Positions 1-8,884 of a stretch of 64,000 nucleotides of DNA are shown one piece after another (position 1 is the stretch's first letter; the number at the start of each line of letters is the position of its first letter). A model generated the notes under the pieces. The model was given only the letters and a program-made list of their open reading frames with translations. It made no database searches and was not told where the DNA came from. The position numbers and the translations under genes are program-made. Origin of the DNA: Pomphorhynchus laevis (lineage: Eukaryota; Acanthocephala; Palaeacanthocephala; Echinorhynchida; Pomphorhynchidae); contig WNNJ02002481.1 in NCBI GenBank assembly GCA_012934845.2, positions 1 through 64,000 on the forward strand. The letters are read 5' to 3'.

Positions 1-332
1 TAATTAATTTATATTTTAATAAACCCTCTTGTATTCGACATTATCTGCTTCTTTTGCATAAACTTAATCGGTATGTCGTTTCTATCAAACAAACGATCTT
101 GCTAAATAAGCCATGAAAATGTTAATTTCGAGAAGACAACATTTGATTTGATTAGATTTGGTTTAATTTAGATTTGATCTAAAGATGTTTGTACAATTTA
201 AAAAAACATAAAGGCACTTATACAGACGATATCATCATTGAACAAACAAGGATACATTTGATATGTTAGGTTAGTATTGAAATAAATATTATATTGCAAT
301 AAAATATTATTTTGATTAACGTCCCCTTTGTC

Positions 333-444
333 ATGGAAGCATTCAATCATCAAGCTACTTTATAAAGATGAAGGTAATTCCTCCAATCCAAACTACCGCG
401 GTATCGCCATCCGCAATCATGTCTTAAATTCTTTACATCTCTAA
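333..444 (+). mobile_element. LINE reverse transcriptase fragment (fingers region)
   Basis: One frame reads WKHSIIKLLYKDEG followed by NPNYRGIAI. This is the conserved region near the start of non-LTR retrotransposon RT domains (W-K-x-S-x-I-x-x-L-Y-K ... N-Y-R-G-I). The frame runs into a stop after about 36 codons and nothing recognisable lies on either side, so this is a short relic. It is on the opposite strand to the RT fragment at 1150-1870 and probably belongs to a different element. Clade not resolved. Confidence 0.5.
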
Positions 445-1149
445 TAACAAGTAGTATTTACTTATATTTCGATACTTCACAATTATATCCATTGGTCATG
501 TTTATTTGGGGAAATTTGTTAATTTCCCCCAAAGCCTTTGGCAACGCCACACGATATTTACTTATCCACAAACTCAAAGTCTATTATATCATATCGGGAA
601 AATTCCTAGACACAATACATCCGTTTATGTAACCCAATAAAATACGCATATTCGACAACGTATCATTACCGAATACATTTGGTCGCTTACATTGTAATCG
701 ACCAACTTCTTATGCATTGTTTATCACATACATGACCTCATTTTTAAACAAGAATATACTAAATCCAAAATTAATGTTTTCAACGATGATCTCTTGATAA
801 TTTCCGTACACTGTAATGTAACAAGTACTGCTTAACGAACTTCATGTATACTGTTACCAAACGACCTTAATGTCAATTTCGTCGTGGTTGCCGTCTTGTG
901 CGACCTGATCGTCTAACAGTCAACCCATATACTTTACCAACTAATACAAATAGCTTGGTGTTCTTCTAATCTTAGAAATATTATGTGCACCTCTAACAAA
1001 ACGCTTATCCACCTTCGCATATAAAAAACAGACATGTTTACTATCCTACTACGGTGACTTTCATTTCTGTAAAGTGATGTTAGAACCTAATTACTTCGCC
1101 TTATCCGCTATATAGTCCGACGTTTTTCTATTTACACCTTTAAATAACT
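445..1149. other. No recognisable feature
   Basis: AT-rich sequence with frequent stops in all frames. It may be decayed LINE sequence, since it sits between two RT fragments, but no motif supports that. Nothing can be called. Confidence 0.4.
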
Positions 1150-1870
1150 CTTCTTGCGTTTTACTTCCACTGTCACTTGATCGATTGTTGGTGCTCGTTT
1201 GTGCGGAGAACGTGGCCATACCATTGTAGTCGGCTTTCGCGAAGTTTCTCTACTATTGACACAAAGGCAAATTGGTTCCTAATTTCTTAGTTCCAGACAC
1301 GATCTTGTAGAGTTTTTCCATTTGTAAATCGAAGCAGTTTTGTCTCCATTGCGGCTACTCTGCGTTCTTCATATTTAGGTATAGGCCAACATTCAGCGCA
1401 ATAGAGTGAAACTAGGGCGTATTACAGTTTTGTAAATTTTCGACTTCAGTCGGTCTTTTATCTTCGAATCGCTGATAAAAGCCCGCCACTTCATTTAGGT
1501 TGCATTAATTCAAGAGGAGACCTCTGCGTGTGACATTATGGTGAAGCCAAGGTATTTAAACGCAATTGTTCGTTTCAGTGCGTGCTTTTCAAACTGTGGT
1601 AACTGATTATCATCCCTATTTGTTGTCAGATATTCTGTTTTACGCGCGTTCAGGCGTAGACCAAACTGTGAGTCGATTTCCTCAATTGTTTAATTGTTGC
1701 TGGAAGGTCATACGGACGCGAGCATGACGTCATCAGAATATAGAATCATCAACAGAAAAAAGGGTCCTAATTGTTCAAATCGTCGTTGGATACGGCGTCC
1801 ATATAAGGATAATTCATAGCGGAGACAGTACATATCATTGATGGACTACCACGGTGGTAGGAAAATCATC
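1150..1870 (-). mobile_element. RTE-like LINE, RT 3' half, decayed
   Basis: The minus strand encodes, with several interruptions, the RT active site ILYSDDVMLAS near 1710-1750. Further on it encodes GLRLNARKTEYLTTNRDDN, then FKYLGFTIMSHAEVSS, then MKWRAFISDSKIKDRLKSK and IYKTVIRPSF. This order (YxDDxxL, KTEY, FKYLG, KxxVYKTVVRP) is diagnostic of the RTE/BovB-type LINEs that are common in invertebrates. The first catalytic residue context reads YSDD rather than the commoner FADD. Stops and frame changes break the coding region, so it is an inactive remnant. The C-terminal piece at 59955-60315 is of a similar type. Confidence 0.75.
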
Positions 1871-2815
1871 CACATGCTCCACTGTTGTGCATATCTGGCT
1901 TTTTGATCCTTTGGTTCTACTACTGCTAATTTAATGCTAAACTATAGAATTTAAAATAATTTTAAACGTATTCAACATTCTTTAAATTATTACAAATGAT
2001 TATGCGTGTATCAAATCAAACACTTACCTGTCAGTGCTGGAAAAACATATTCTAAATACTAAAATATATAAGTTTAAAATATGAAAATATCACTATTAAA
2101 TGTGATTTATCCTATCACAAGAATTGAGACAAATTTATCAAATTTAATTTATAAAATTTAACACAAAATATCATATTTGTCTAATATATTTTTTTATAAA
2201 TCTGATCTATAAACGTTAAAATTTTATAAATTTTTAATTTTAAATTAATAATTGATAAATTTAAATTAAAAAATAAATCTGAAAAACGTTCACACTTACT
2301 CGTAAAATTTCTGAACGATACCGGATTGAAAAATTAAATTAGCGATCGTTTTTAAAGAAGCCAATATAGCTAAAAAGCAAATATAATGTTATCAGTATCT
2401 TAAATCTTTAAATATTTAGGAAATACTTTAAATACTTAAAAATCAAATTAAATTGTTTAAGCTAAGAATAAGTGTTTTACAAACAAATTCATTACAGCAA
2501 GACAAATTATAGCCTTCACTATTTGAACTCTTGAAAATACAACGATCACAAAAGTCTTAGAAATATATTAACACTTTATTTCATAACTTATTTATATTTT
2601 AATTATTATATATTTAATTAAAACATCACTTTGCTAAATAACATAATAAAAATATAAATATTTATGTAGAATCTACTTTGATTGACGTTATATATTCGCA
2701 ATGTATTATTGTCTGGCAAGTAAAATCGATTGCATTCTCGACGTCATCGAAGCGAAGTTGCTATTATACTAGAAATATTTATACTCAATGTTGAATAAGT
2801 CTGCATATTTCATTT
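1871..2815. other. AT-rich spacer before the hAT element
   Basis: Very AT-rich, with many short A/T runs and no ORF, RNA gene or clear repeat structure that I can support. It ends at the target-site duplication of the hAT transposon. Confidence 0.5.
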
Positions 2816-2823
2816 GTCTAGAT
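2816..2823. repeat. hAT target-site duplication, left copy
   Basis: The 8 bases GTCTAGAT sit immediately before the transposon end and recur exactly at 4992-4999 immediately after the other end. Eight-base duplications are the hallmark of hAT insertion. Perfect identity suggests a fairly recent insertion. Confidence 0.9.
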
Positions 2824-2843
2824 CAGAGGTGGGCATCTACGGC

Positions 2844-2892
2844 CTCGGAGGCCGCATGCGGCCTCCGAGCCTAGTTTATGCGGCCTCCGAGC
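2844..2892. repeat. hAT subterminal GC-rich repeats (likely transposase sites)
   Basis: The 13-base word GCGGCCTCCGAGC occurs directly at 2858-2870 and 2880-2892. A 12-base inverse (CTCGGAGGCCGC) lies at 2844-2855, so the first two form a strong hairpin around GCATGC. hAT transposases and their BED zinc fingers are known to bind repeated subterminal motifs, so these are the natural candidates here. Binding itself is inference. Confidence 0.65.
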
Positions 2893-3027
2893 ATTTTTCA
2901 AAAAAAGGCAAGATAGAAATTATCATATTAACAATGTATTTTTTCTCTAATTTTTTATTTAGATACTTTTCCTTTGAATCTTATCATTTTTTGATATTTA
3001 CAAGAAAATTTTTGGTTACCCCATCAG

Positions 3028-4842
3028 ATGTCATCGCAAAAAAAGAGAAAGATAGATTCAGAGAATAGAGTTTTTAATATAGAATGGGAATATGATTACT
3101 TCTTTGTTCAGAGTAAAAACGGGATGGTGTGCTTAATTTGTAGAGCTAACTTAACAACGATCAAGAAATTCAATGCAGAAAAACATTATGGCACGCATAT
3201 CAATATGCCAATATGTAGACTTGATGGTGAGTGTAGAAAAGAGAAAATTCTAGAACTAAAAAAATCAATCAAAAAACAACAAACATTATTCAAGAATATA
3301 TTCAATTTGGGACTTTTACAAACAAAAGCGAGCTATTTGATTGCACATCTTATGGGTAAAAGAGGAAAGCCATATTCCGACTCAGAATTCATCAAAGAGG
3401 CCATAACTACAACAGTAAAATGCATAGATCCAGATAAAGTTGAAAAATATGAGAATCTTGCGCTCTCTCGGCGAACAATAGTCAGTCGCCAAACCGATAT
3501 TGCGAAAAATTTACAACAAAAACTATCTTTTCTCTTAGCAGATCCAAATGCATTCTATTCATTGGCTATTGATGAGTCAACTGATTCTACTGACTCTGCC
3601 CAATTACTCATTTTTATACGAATCGTTGACAAAAATTTCAATCTACGAGAAGAACTATTAGGTATGCAAACTCTAAAAGGGCAAGCTCGTGGAATTGACA
3701 TCTTAGAAAAAGTGCAAGATCAAATTCAAAAATCAAAAGTCAATCCAGAATTTCTAGTGAGTATTTGTACTGACGGTGCTCCTTCAATGGTAGGAAAAAA
3801 TTCGGGATTTATTGCAAAGATGAAAGATATTATTAAACCACTGGAAATTCGTTCCTTTCATTGCATATTACACCAACAAAATCTTTGCATAAAATCCGTT
3901 TCATTGGGATCAGTTTTCAAGAAAGTGAACGAAATTGTAATTTTCATTCGTTCAAACGCAACAAGACACCGCCAATTCAGATCAATGATGGAAAATGACG
4001 AGTTTCACGGCAGTTATGATCTCTTATACCACTCAAGCGTTAGATGGCTTTCTGAGGCAAACGTTTTGAAGCGAGTATTTGATATAAGAGAGAAAATAAT
4101 TCAATTCTTTTCAAATCTGAACAAGAGTTGCGATCTTTCAAATATTTATTTCATAATCGACATGTCATTTCTAGTTGATATCATGATGAAGCAAAGAGAG
4201 CTCAATCTTTCTTTACAAGGTCAGAAAAATAACATTTTTGCTTCTTGGAAAAAGGTGAAGGCATTTCGTGCAACCATCATATTATTGAGAAACCAAATCA
4301 AGGACAAGCATTTTTCAAAAATTCATTTTACATATTTGCACGAAGTTACACGTCTGAACTATCCGACAGCTGAAATGCTTGAGAATTATGAAAGATATTT
4401 GACTGATCTGCACACCCAATACCAATCTCGATTCAATGATTTTGACGCATTTGAGTCAGAACTGACGCTTGTATTTGAGCCCCATCTTGTCGAAATTCAT
4501 AAAGTAGAAGAGGAATTTCAAATCGAAATAATCGAGTTGCTGAATGATAATATTCTTATCAATCGCTTTGTTCAGAATCATGATATCTACGATATATGGC
4601 GCTTCGCATCAAAATATTCAGCCCTACAGAAAAATGCTCAGAAGATATTGACTATATTTTCAACAACTTACTGTTGCGAATCTGCATTTTCCCACATGAC
4701 GAAGATAAAATCATCACAAAGAACATCTTTATCAGACAATCATCTTGAAGAAAGCCTCATTCTGCGAACAAGTAACCTAGAACCAGACATTGATCAATTA
4801 ACACAGGCTAAATATAAAAAAAAGTTTGGATCAAATGAATGA
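3028..4842 (+). CDS. hAT transposase (BED zinc finger, RNase H-like core, hAT dimerisation domain)
   Basis: A 604-residue intact ORF with no intron needed. The N-terminal ~65 residues hold a BED-like zinc finger (CLICRANL ... HYGTHI, a C-x2-C ... H-x4-H arrangement). The central region carries blocks typical of the GTF2IRD2/EPM2AIP1-like transposases: FYSLAIDESTDSTDSAQL, then ICTDGAPSMVGKNSGF, then SFHCILHQQNLC. These are the expected places for the catalytic acidic residues of the RNase H-like fold and the inserted helical domain. The block WLSEANVLKRVFDIREK follows. The C-terminus has the hAT dimerisation signature STTYCCESAFSHMTKIKSS ... DNHLEESLILRTS ... EPDIDQL. ATG at 3028 is preferred because it places the BED domain at the N-terminus. 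An overlapping short frame upstream does not look coding. It cuts and pastes elements with matching ends. No missing key block is seen. Confidence 0.93.
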   Translation: MSSQKKRKIDSENRVFNIEWEYDYFFVQSKNGMVCLICRANLTTIKKFNAEKHYGTHINMPICRLDGECRKEKILELKKSIKKQQTLFKNIFNLGLLQTKASYLIAHLMGKRGKPYSDSEFIKEAITTTVKCIDPDKVEKYENLALSRRTIVSRQTDIAKNLQQKLSFLLADPNAFYSLAIDESTDSTDSAQLLIFIRIVDKNFNLREELLGMQTLKGQARGIDILEKVQDQIQKSKVNPEFLVSICTDGAPSMVGKNSGFIAKMKDIIKPLEIRSFHCILHQQNLCIKSVSLGSVFKKVNEIVIFIRSNATRHRQFRSMMENDEFHGSYDLLYHSSVRWLSEANVLKRVFDIREKIIQFFSNLNKSCDLSNIYFIIDMSFLVDIMMKQRELNLSLQGQKNNIFASWKKVKAFRATIILLRNQIKDKHFSKIHFTYLHEVTRLNYPTAEMLENYERYLTDLHTQYQSRFNDFDAFESELTLVFEPHLVEIHKVEEEFQIEIIELLNDNILINRFVQNHDIYDIWRFASKYSALQKNAQKILTIFSTTYCCESAFSHMTKIKSSQRTSLSDNHLEESLILRTSNLEPDIDQLTQAKYKKKFGSNE

Positions 4843-4991
4843 ATTGATTCTTAGCACCAAGTGGATATGATTCTGTTTTTATTACATATTTTTTCAAAAA
4901 GATCGAATTAATTATTTCATACTCATGTGGCCTTTTCAATTTTTGGAAACTTCGATTTGGCATTTTGATGCTCAGCCCTCGCCCACCCCTG

Positions 4992-4999
4992 GTCTAGAT
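4992..4999. repeat. hAT target-site duplication, right copy
   Basis: GTCTAGAT, identical to 2816-2823, directly after the right terminal inverted repeat. Confidence 0.9.
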
Positions 5000-5687
5000 T
5001 TTAATTTTTTAATCAAACTGTCTGTGTGAATGTAATTTCAATATTTTAATAAATAATTTTTGTCTAGATAATTTTTTTATCTTTCATTATACCCAAACGA
5101 ATCAATTATCTGAAAACATGACTGATTAATTTATGAAAAAACATGATCTCTTACATCCAAACGAATCAGTTATGTGAATTAATTGTGCTAAATAATAATA
5201 TATGATGATTTTTAAAGAAAACATGATCTCTAAAGTAGGACAAATACAATATTTGATGAAAAGCTACACTTGATGCCTTATCATTGCAAATAAATTTAAA
5301 CAAACTCCTGCTCGTTATAAGATACGGCTCAAACATATATAACGACGGATATTTCAATTTGACAGTGGTCTGAATGACTTTTACGTCAAATGTGAAGATA
5401 TCAAGTTACAGTATACAATAACACTGATGAATTCCAGTGTATTGTATATATAATCAAACCTCTAATTTATTTATTGGTCCTATGATGATCCCAATCGGCG
5501 GTGCTGTTTCCTTTGTAATTTATAATATTGATCATTTAGTGATCCCGCTGTTGTCTATTACACTGAAAAGAATTCACTGCATTGCATTGACTTCGAAAGC
5601 GAAAGCTACCTCATGCAATTAGCATATAGTGAATTCTTCCTGCTTTAATCTATATATAGTATGTTGTCATGTGTATACATTGTATTG
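5000..5687. other. AT-rich spacer leading into a PLE
   Basis: No gene is seen. A 9-base inverted pair (GAATTCACT near 5570 and AGTGAATTC near 5630) encloses sequence that may already belong to the noncoding 5' end of the Penelope-like element. The exact 5' border of that element is not visible. Confidence 0.4.
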
Positions 5688-5744
5688 CTGCAACTGATGA
5701 GGCTACTCAAAGCCGAAACGGCACGCCGTCTTGCCGTCTTGCAG
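5688..5744 (+). ncRNA. Hammerhead ribozyme (type I), PLE-associated
   Basis: All hammerhead parts are present in order: helix I strand CTGCAA (5688-5693); core CTGATGA (5694-5700); helix II GGCT-ACTCAA-AGCC (5701-5714); core GAAA (5715-5718); helix III CGGC-AC-GCCG (5719-5728) ending in the cleavage triplet GTC (5728-5730). The closing helix I strand TTGCAG lies at 5739-5744. Between the two, the 8 bases TTGCCGTC repeat the triplet, so a second GTC directly abuts TTGCAG. Minimal type I hammerheads are an established component of PLE terminal regions, and an RT/GIY-YIG PLE follows at about 5.95 kb. The 8-base duplication may alter folding or give two alternative cleavage sites. Activity is inferred from the fold. 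Confidence 0.85.
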
Positions 5745-5860
5745 TGTAGAAGCATGAAATTCTCTATATAGAGAAAAGCAGATAGGTGTAATAGACAGTC
5801 CTGGTTGAATCGCACCTCTTATATATAAAGGACATTATATATAATGCCCTTTATATAAAT

Positions 5861-6001
5861 AAAGGACATTGAAAAACCAGTGTTTATTTATCGATACATT
5901 GACGATATATTTATTTATATAAAGGACATTTTTCAATGTCCTTTATATAAATAAAGGACATTGAAAAGCCAGTGTTTATTTATCGATACATTGACGATAT
6001 A
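5861..6001 (+). repeat. Duplicated segment spanning the RT catalytic motif
   Basis: About 49 bp starting AAAGGACATT and ending in the codons for YRYIDDI is present twice (5861-5909 and 5953-6001, offset 92 bp) with one difference. Between the copies, inverted stretches of AAAGGACATT and ATGTCCTTT form a near-palindrome. The second copy is the one that continues into the rest of the RT frame. Confidence 0.8.
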
Positions 6002-7150
6002 ATTATCGGTTGGACAGGAAATATTGAGTATCTTCAGAGTTTTGAAAATATATTCGAAATGGAAAGCGGAATGACATTAAAAATGGAGGTGGATAATGAT
6101 GGCAAAACGTGCCACTTCTTGGATGTAAAGTTAACATTACAATCAGAAAAGGAATGGATAACTGAACCGTATCGTAAGGAATCATCAAAGCCCATTTATA
6201 TGCATGCTTACTCTAATGTTCCAGCTTTTACAAAAAGAAATATGATAAAAACAGAGGCAACGCGAATATGTACAATATCAAACAATACAAAAAAGCGTGA
6301 ATACCATCTTGATATTTTACGAAAAAACCTAATTGCCCGCGGATACATTACAAAACAGATCTATGCCGCTATGCTTTGAGTATCGCCCTGCTCTTCACAA
6401 ATTACCCTCAGATATAAAAAATGCAATAAACAAGTTACCGCCCGAACTAGAGTCAGAAATACCATTCCCAAGGATATACTATCGATATACAAAATGCTTA
6501 AAAAGCATGTTATCGAGAAGCAAAATACTTAATAATATGAATTTGAGTAAAACAAAAGAAGGTAAGTCTGAAAAATGCGGTAAGCGCAGTTGTTTGTGTT
6601 GCAACGAAATGACGACAACGAAATCAATTACTAGCTCAACAACGACTCTTGACAACAAAATCAAGAGACATTTGATTGCAATACAGAAAATATTATATAT
6701 GTCGCAAAGTGCAAAAAGTGTTCAAAACAGTACGTAGGAGAGACATCTAGGTCTTTACGACTAAGATTAAACAACAAAAGAAGTGACAAAAATTGTAATA
6801 GATATACTAGGGATGGTGTCTTAAGTCATGAAAGGTATTGCCATGGAGAAATTGACAATGGATTCGAATATACAATTTTAGAGGATGGATTTCCTGATGA
6901 AAATATGCGGAAAAATAAAGAGATGAGGTGGATAGGTCAACTTATGTGTGATAATCCAAATGGAATAAACCTTGATCATATCTATGATTTGAAATTAAAT
7001 CCGAAATACATAAGAAAGAAAAAATTCCATGAAAATAATATACAAAATGACGTAGTACCTTAATTATATTCTTCCGTGCTTTTTTCTTACTCTGAATGCG
7101 TATAGACATGAAATCTGAGTGTATTGTTGAATTTAATCATACTGTAAATA

Positions 7151-7184
7151 ACTTGAAAAAGAGCGGTTGCGCTCGAAACGTTGG
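7151..7184 (+). ncRNA. Hammerhead-like hairpin module at PLE 3' end
   Basis: CTTGAAAAA precedes a hairpin with stem GAGCG/CGCTC (7161-7165 and 7170-7174), followed at once by GAAACGTTGG. This copies the helix II plus GAAA part of a hammerhead with a decayed CTGATGA box. It lies just past the GIY-YIG stop. No complete three-helix fold is visible, so it is a relic or a structure with another role. Confidence 0.45.
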
Positions 7185-7190
7185 AATTTT

Positions 7191-7630
7191 AAAGAAAAAA
7201 TATATATTTCCAAACTCTGCTTCAATAGTACTTATTATATATATAACCAACGGATACGCATTTGTGCATATAAAGAATAACTAGAAGGTCCACACACGCA
7301 ACAAGCCAGTAAAAACGCTTTCTGCACCTGAGTTTCATCTAGCATCGTGAGGAGTTGCTGGTGTCTTTACAGTTATCGCAAAAGCAGTCGAAACGCACCC
7401 TAACCACTTCATCCGACTGACGATGACTGCTGGGTGGTTCGGGGCGTCTCGGAGTGATACATTAGACTGATGGAGCTGATGATCGAAGTCCAGTTTTTTA
7501 GCAGCTCATATGGATTTTAAATCAATAGTAGCCAGTTTAGGCTCCTGGACCACAGTTTCAAGCGATTTTTCGCACTACCAATTTATATATATAAGTAAAA
7601 ATTTTCTTGATTACAAACATCTTACAATTT
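7191..7630. other. No gene seen
   Basis: Spacer between two hairpin modules. It includes moderately GC-rich sequence at 7290-7560 (for example GCATCGTGAGGAG) that looks like a decayed mobile element but has no coding motif I recognise. Confidence 0.35.
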
Positions 7631-7660
7631 TGAAAAAGCCCTAGAAGGGCGAAACGTCAA
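7631..7660 (+). ncRNA. Second hammerhead-like hairpin module
   Basis: TGAAAAA, then stem GCCC (7638-7641), loop, GGGC (7647-7650), then GAAACGTCAAG. Same layout as the module at 7151-7184 with a different stem sequence, so the pairing rather than the bases is kept. It suggests a second PLE end nearby. Ribozyme activity is unlikely without the CTGATGA box. Confidence 0.4.
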
Positions 7661-8884
7661 GAAAACAAACTTTTTGGTCGAATTTTCCGGTTTTCCTTAT
7701 TTAATTTCAACTATATGATCGAAACTATATGATGTGTCTCTCACTGTTAGTATCTCACAATTAAATAGAGAGACATTTACAAGTAAAACACAATTCCGAA
7801 TATATTTAAATTAATTTGCTTTACATTACATATCTTTATCAACACTAAATTAATCCCATTCATATTGTGAGACAACAGGATCGTAAAATTATCTTAAAAA
7901 TATACGAAATTCTAAAAATTGTATAAACTTTAATATTTCAATATTCCAGCGTTATGAACGCACATTGAGACTTTATCAATGAAGAATCCCGTGTTGTTAA
8001 GTCCAGTCCGGCATTTTCTTGTAACATTTCAAGAATAGACGACCTTGAAAGAAGCTAAACAACACTGTAAGAATAGCAAAATGTAAGAATAACAAAAATA
8101 TAAGTTGAATGCAAAAAATTATAATTATTAATATAATTATTGTATAATTAAATTTTTTTAATTTTTATATCCACACAAACTAGTGTAAAAACATTTAAAT
8201 GGTTACCTGCAAATGGGTAAAATATACAATTATAATTAATCTATAATAAATAAAATTTATTAAAATTATAAAATTAAATTATTTATTACAAAATTAAAAG
8301 GCTTACAATACAATAATTAAATTATAATATTAGAGTATTTAAATTTAAGTTCGGATGAATTTTGTTTTCTGAACTCTAAAGTTCTAAAATTGATCCATTG
8401 CCGTATTGGAAATTCGAATTAATTTAGAAGTATGGATATATTTTTGAAAAAATATGAAATCACCTTATAATGTATATTTTGACATAATTTTATGATATTA
8501 TAACATGTTCAAGTTCACAACACGAGTAAAATTTTTAATTTTTTAATATAAAATATAAAATTATATGTTTTTATAAATATTAATACAATATTAGATACAA
8601 TATTTAACAATATAAAATATAAAATTATATGTTTTTATAAATATTAATACAATATTAGATACAATATAGATACAATATTTAACAAGTTAAAAATTTTTTA
8701 ATTTGAAATTTTATATTTTATGAGGCTACTATAATTTTGAAATTCTTGAATATAAAATATTAAATTATATATTTTTATAAATATAATATTATAAAAAATA
8801 ATTTTTGAATAAAAAATATAAAATGTTATATTTAAAAAAATAAGTAAGCAAAGATAATAAGTAACCTTATTATCTGCATAAGGA
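7661..8884. other. AT-rich spacer with a short tandem duplication
   Basis: No coding potential. At about 8545-8690 a roughly 70-bp AT-rich segment is present twice in tandem, and the second copy carries an extra AGATACAATAT-type repeat. Just before the satellite, TTATTATCTGC (around 8868) and GCAGATAATAA (8889-8899) form an inverted pair. Confidence 0.5.

Larger units (their letters stand above)
2824..4991 (+). mobile_element. hAT transposon, apparently complete
   Basis: The 2,168-bp element starts CAGAGGTGGGC and ends, read from the other strand, CAGGGGTGGGC. That gives 11-bp terminal inverted repeats with one mismatch. A perfect 8-bp duplication flanks it. It holds one uninterrupted transposase ORF (3028-4842). 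The left subterminal region is strikingly GC-rich against the AT-rich surroundings. The CAGxGGTGGGC end and the type of transposase place it with hAT elements related to the domesticated vertebrate genes GTF2IRD2, EPM2AIP1 and the ZBED group. No break is visible in the ORF, so it may be autonomous or recently active. Neither can be proved from one copy. Confidence 0.93.
5745..7190 (+). mobile_element. Penelope-like element: RT end, linker, GIY-YIG endonuclease; broken
   Basis: From about 5953 one frame encodes the PLE RT catalytic motif YRYIDDIIIGW, followed by HFLDVKLTL and KNLIARGY. A second frame continues with the linker (GKRSCLCCNEM, then TSSTTT), which contains the cysteine cluster typical of PLEs. 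A third frame gives KCSKQYVGETSRSLRLRL, the core of a GIY-YIG nuclease, and runs to a stop near 7062. PLEs copy RNA into DNA primed at a nick made by the GIY-YIG domain. The N-terminal RT half is missing and the frame is split at least twice, so this copy is dead. The hammerhead ribozyme at 5688-5744 is in the right place and orientation for its upstream terminal region. Confidence 0.85.

Noticed and set aside
2814-3068. 84-residue plus frame overlapping the transposase start
   Set aside because: It crosses the hAT terminal repeat and subterminal hairpin and shares only a few bases with the transposase in another frame. It has no motif.
5585-5612. Minus-strand hammerhead-like fold (TTGCAT ... 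AGC-TTTC-GCT ... GTC-AATGCAA)
   Set aside because: Pairing ends and a GTC are present, but the CTGATGA and GAAA boxes are too altered to call. It may be chance or an old relic.
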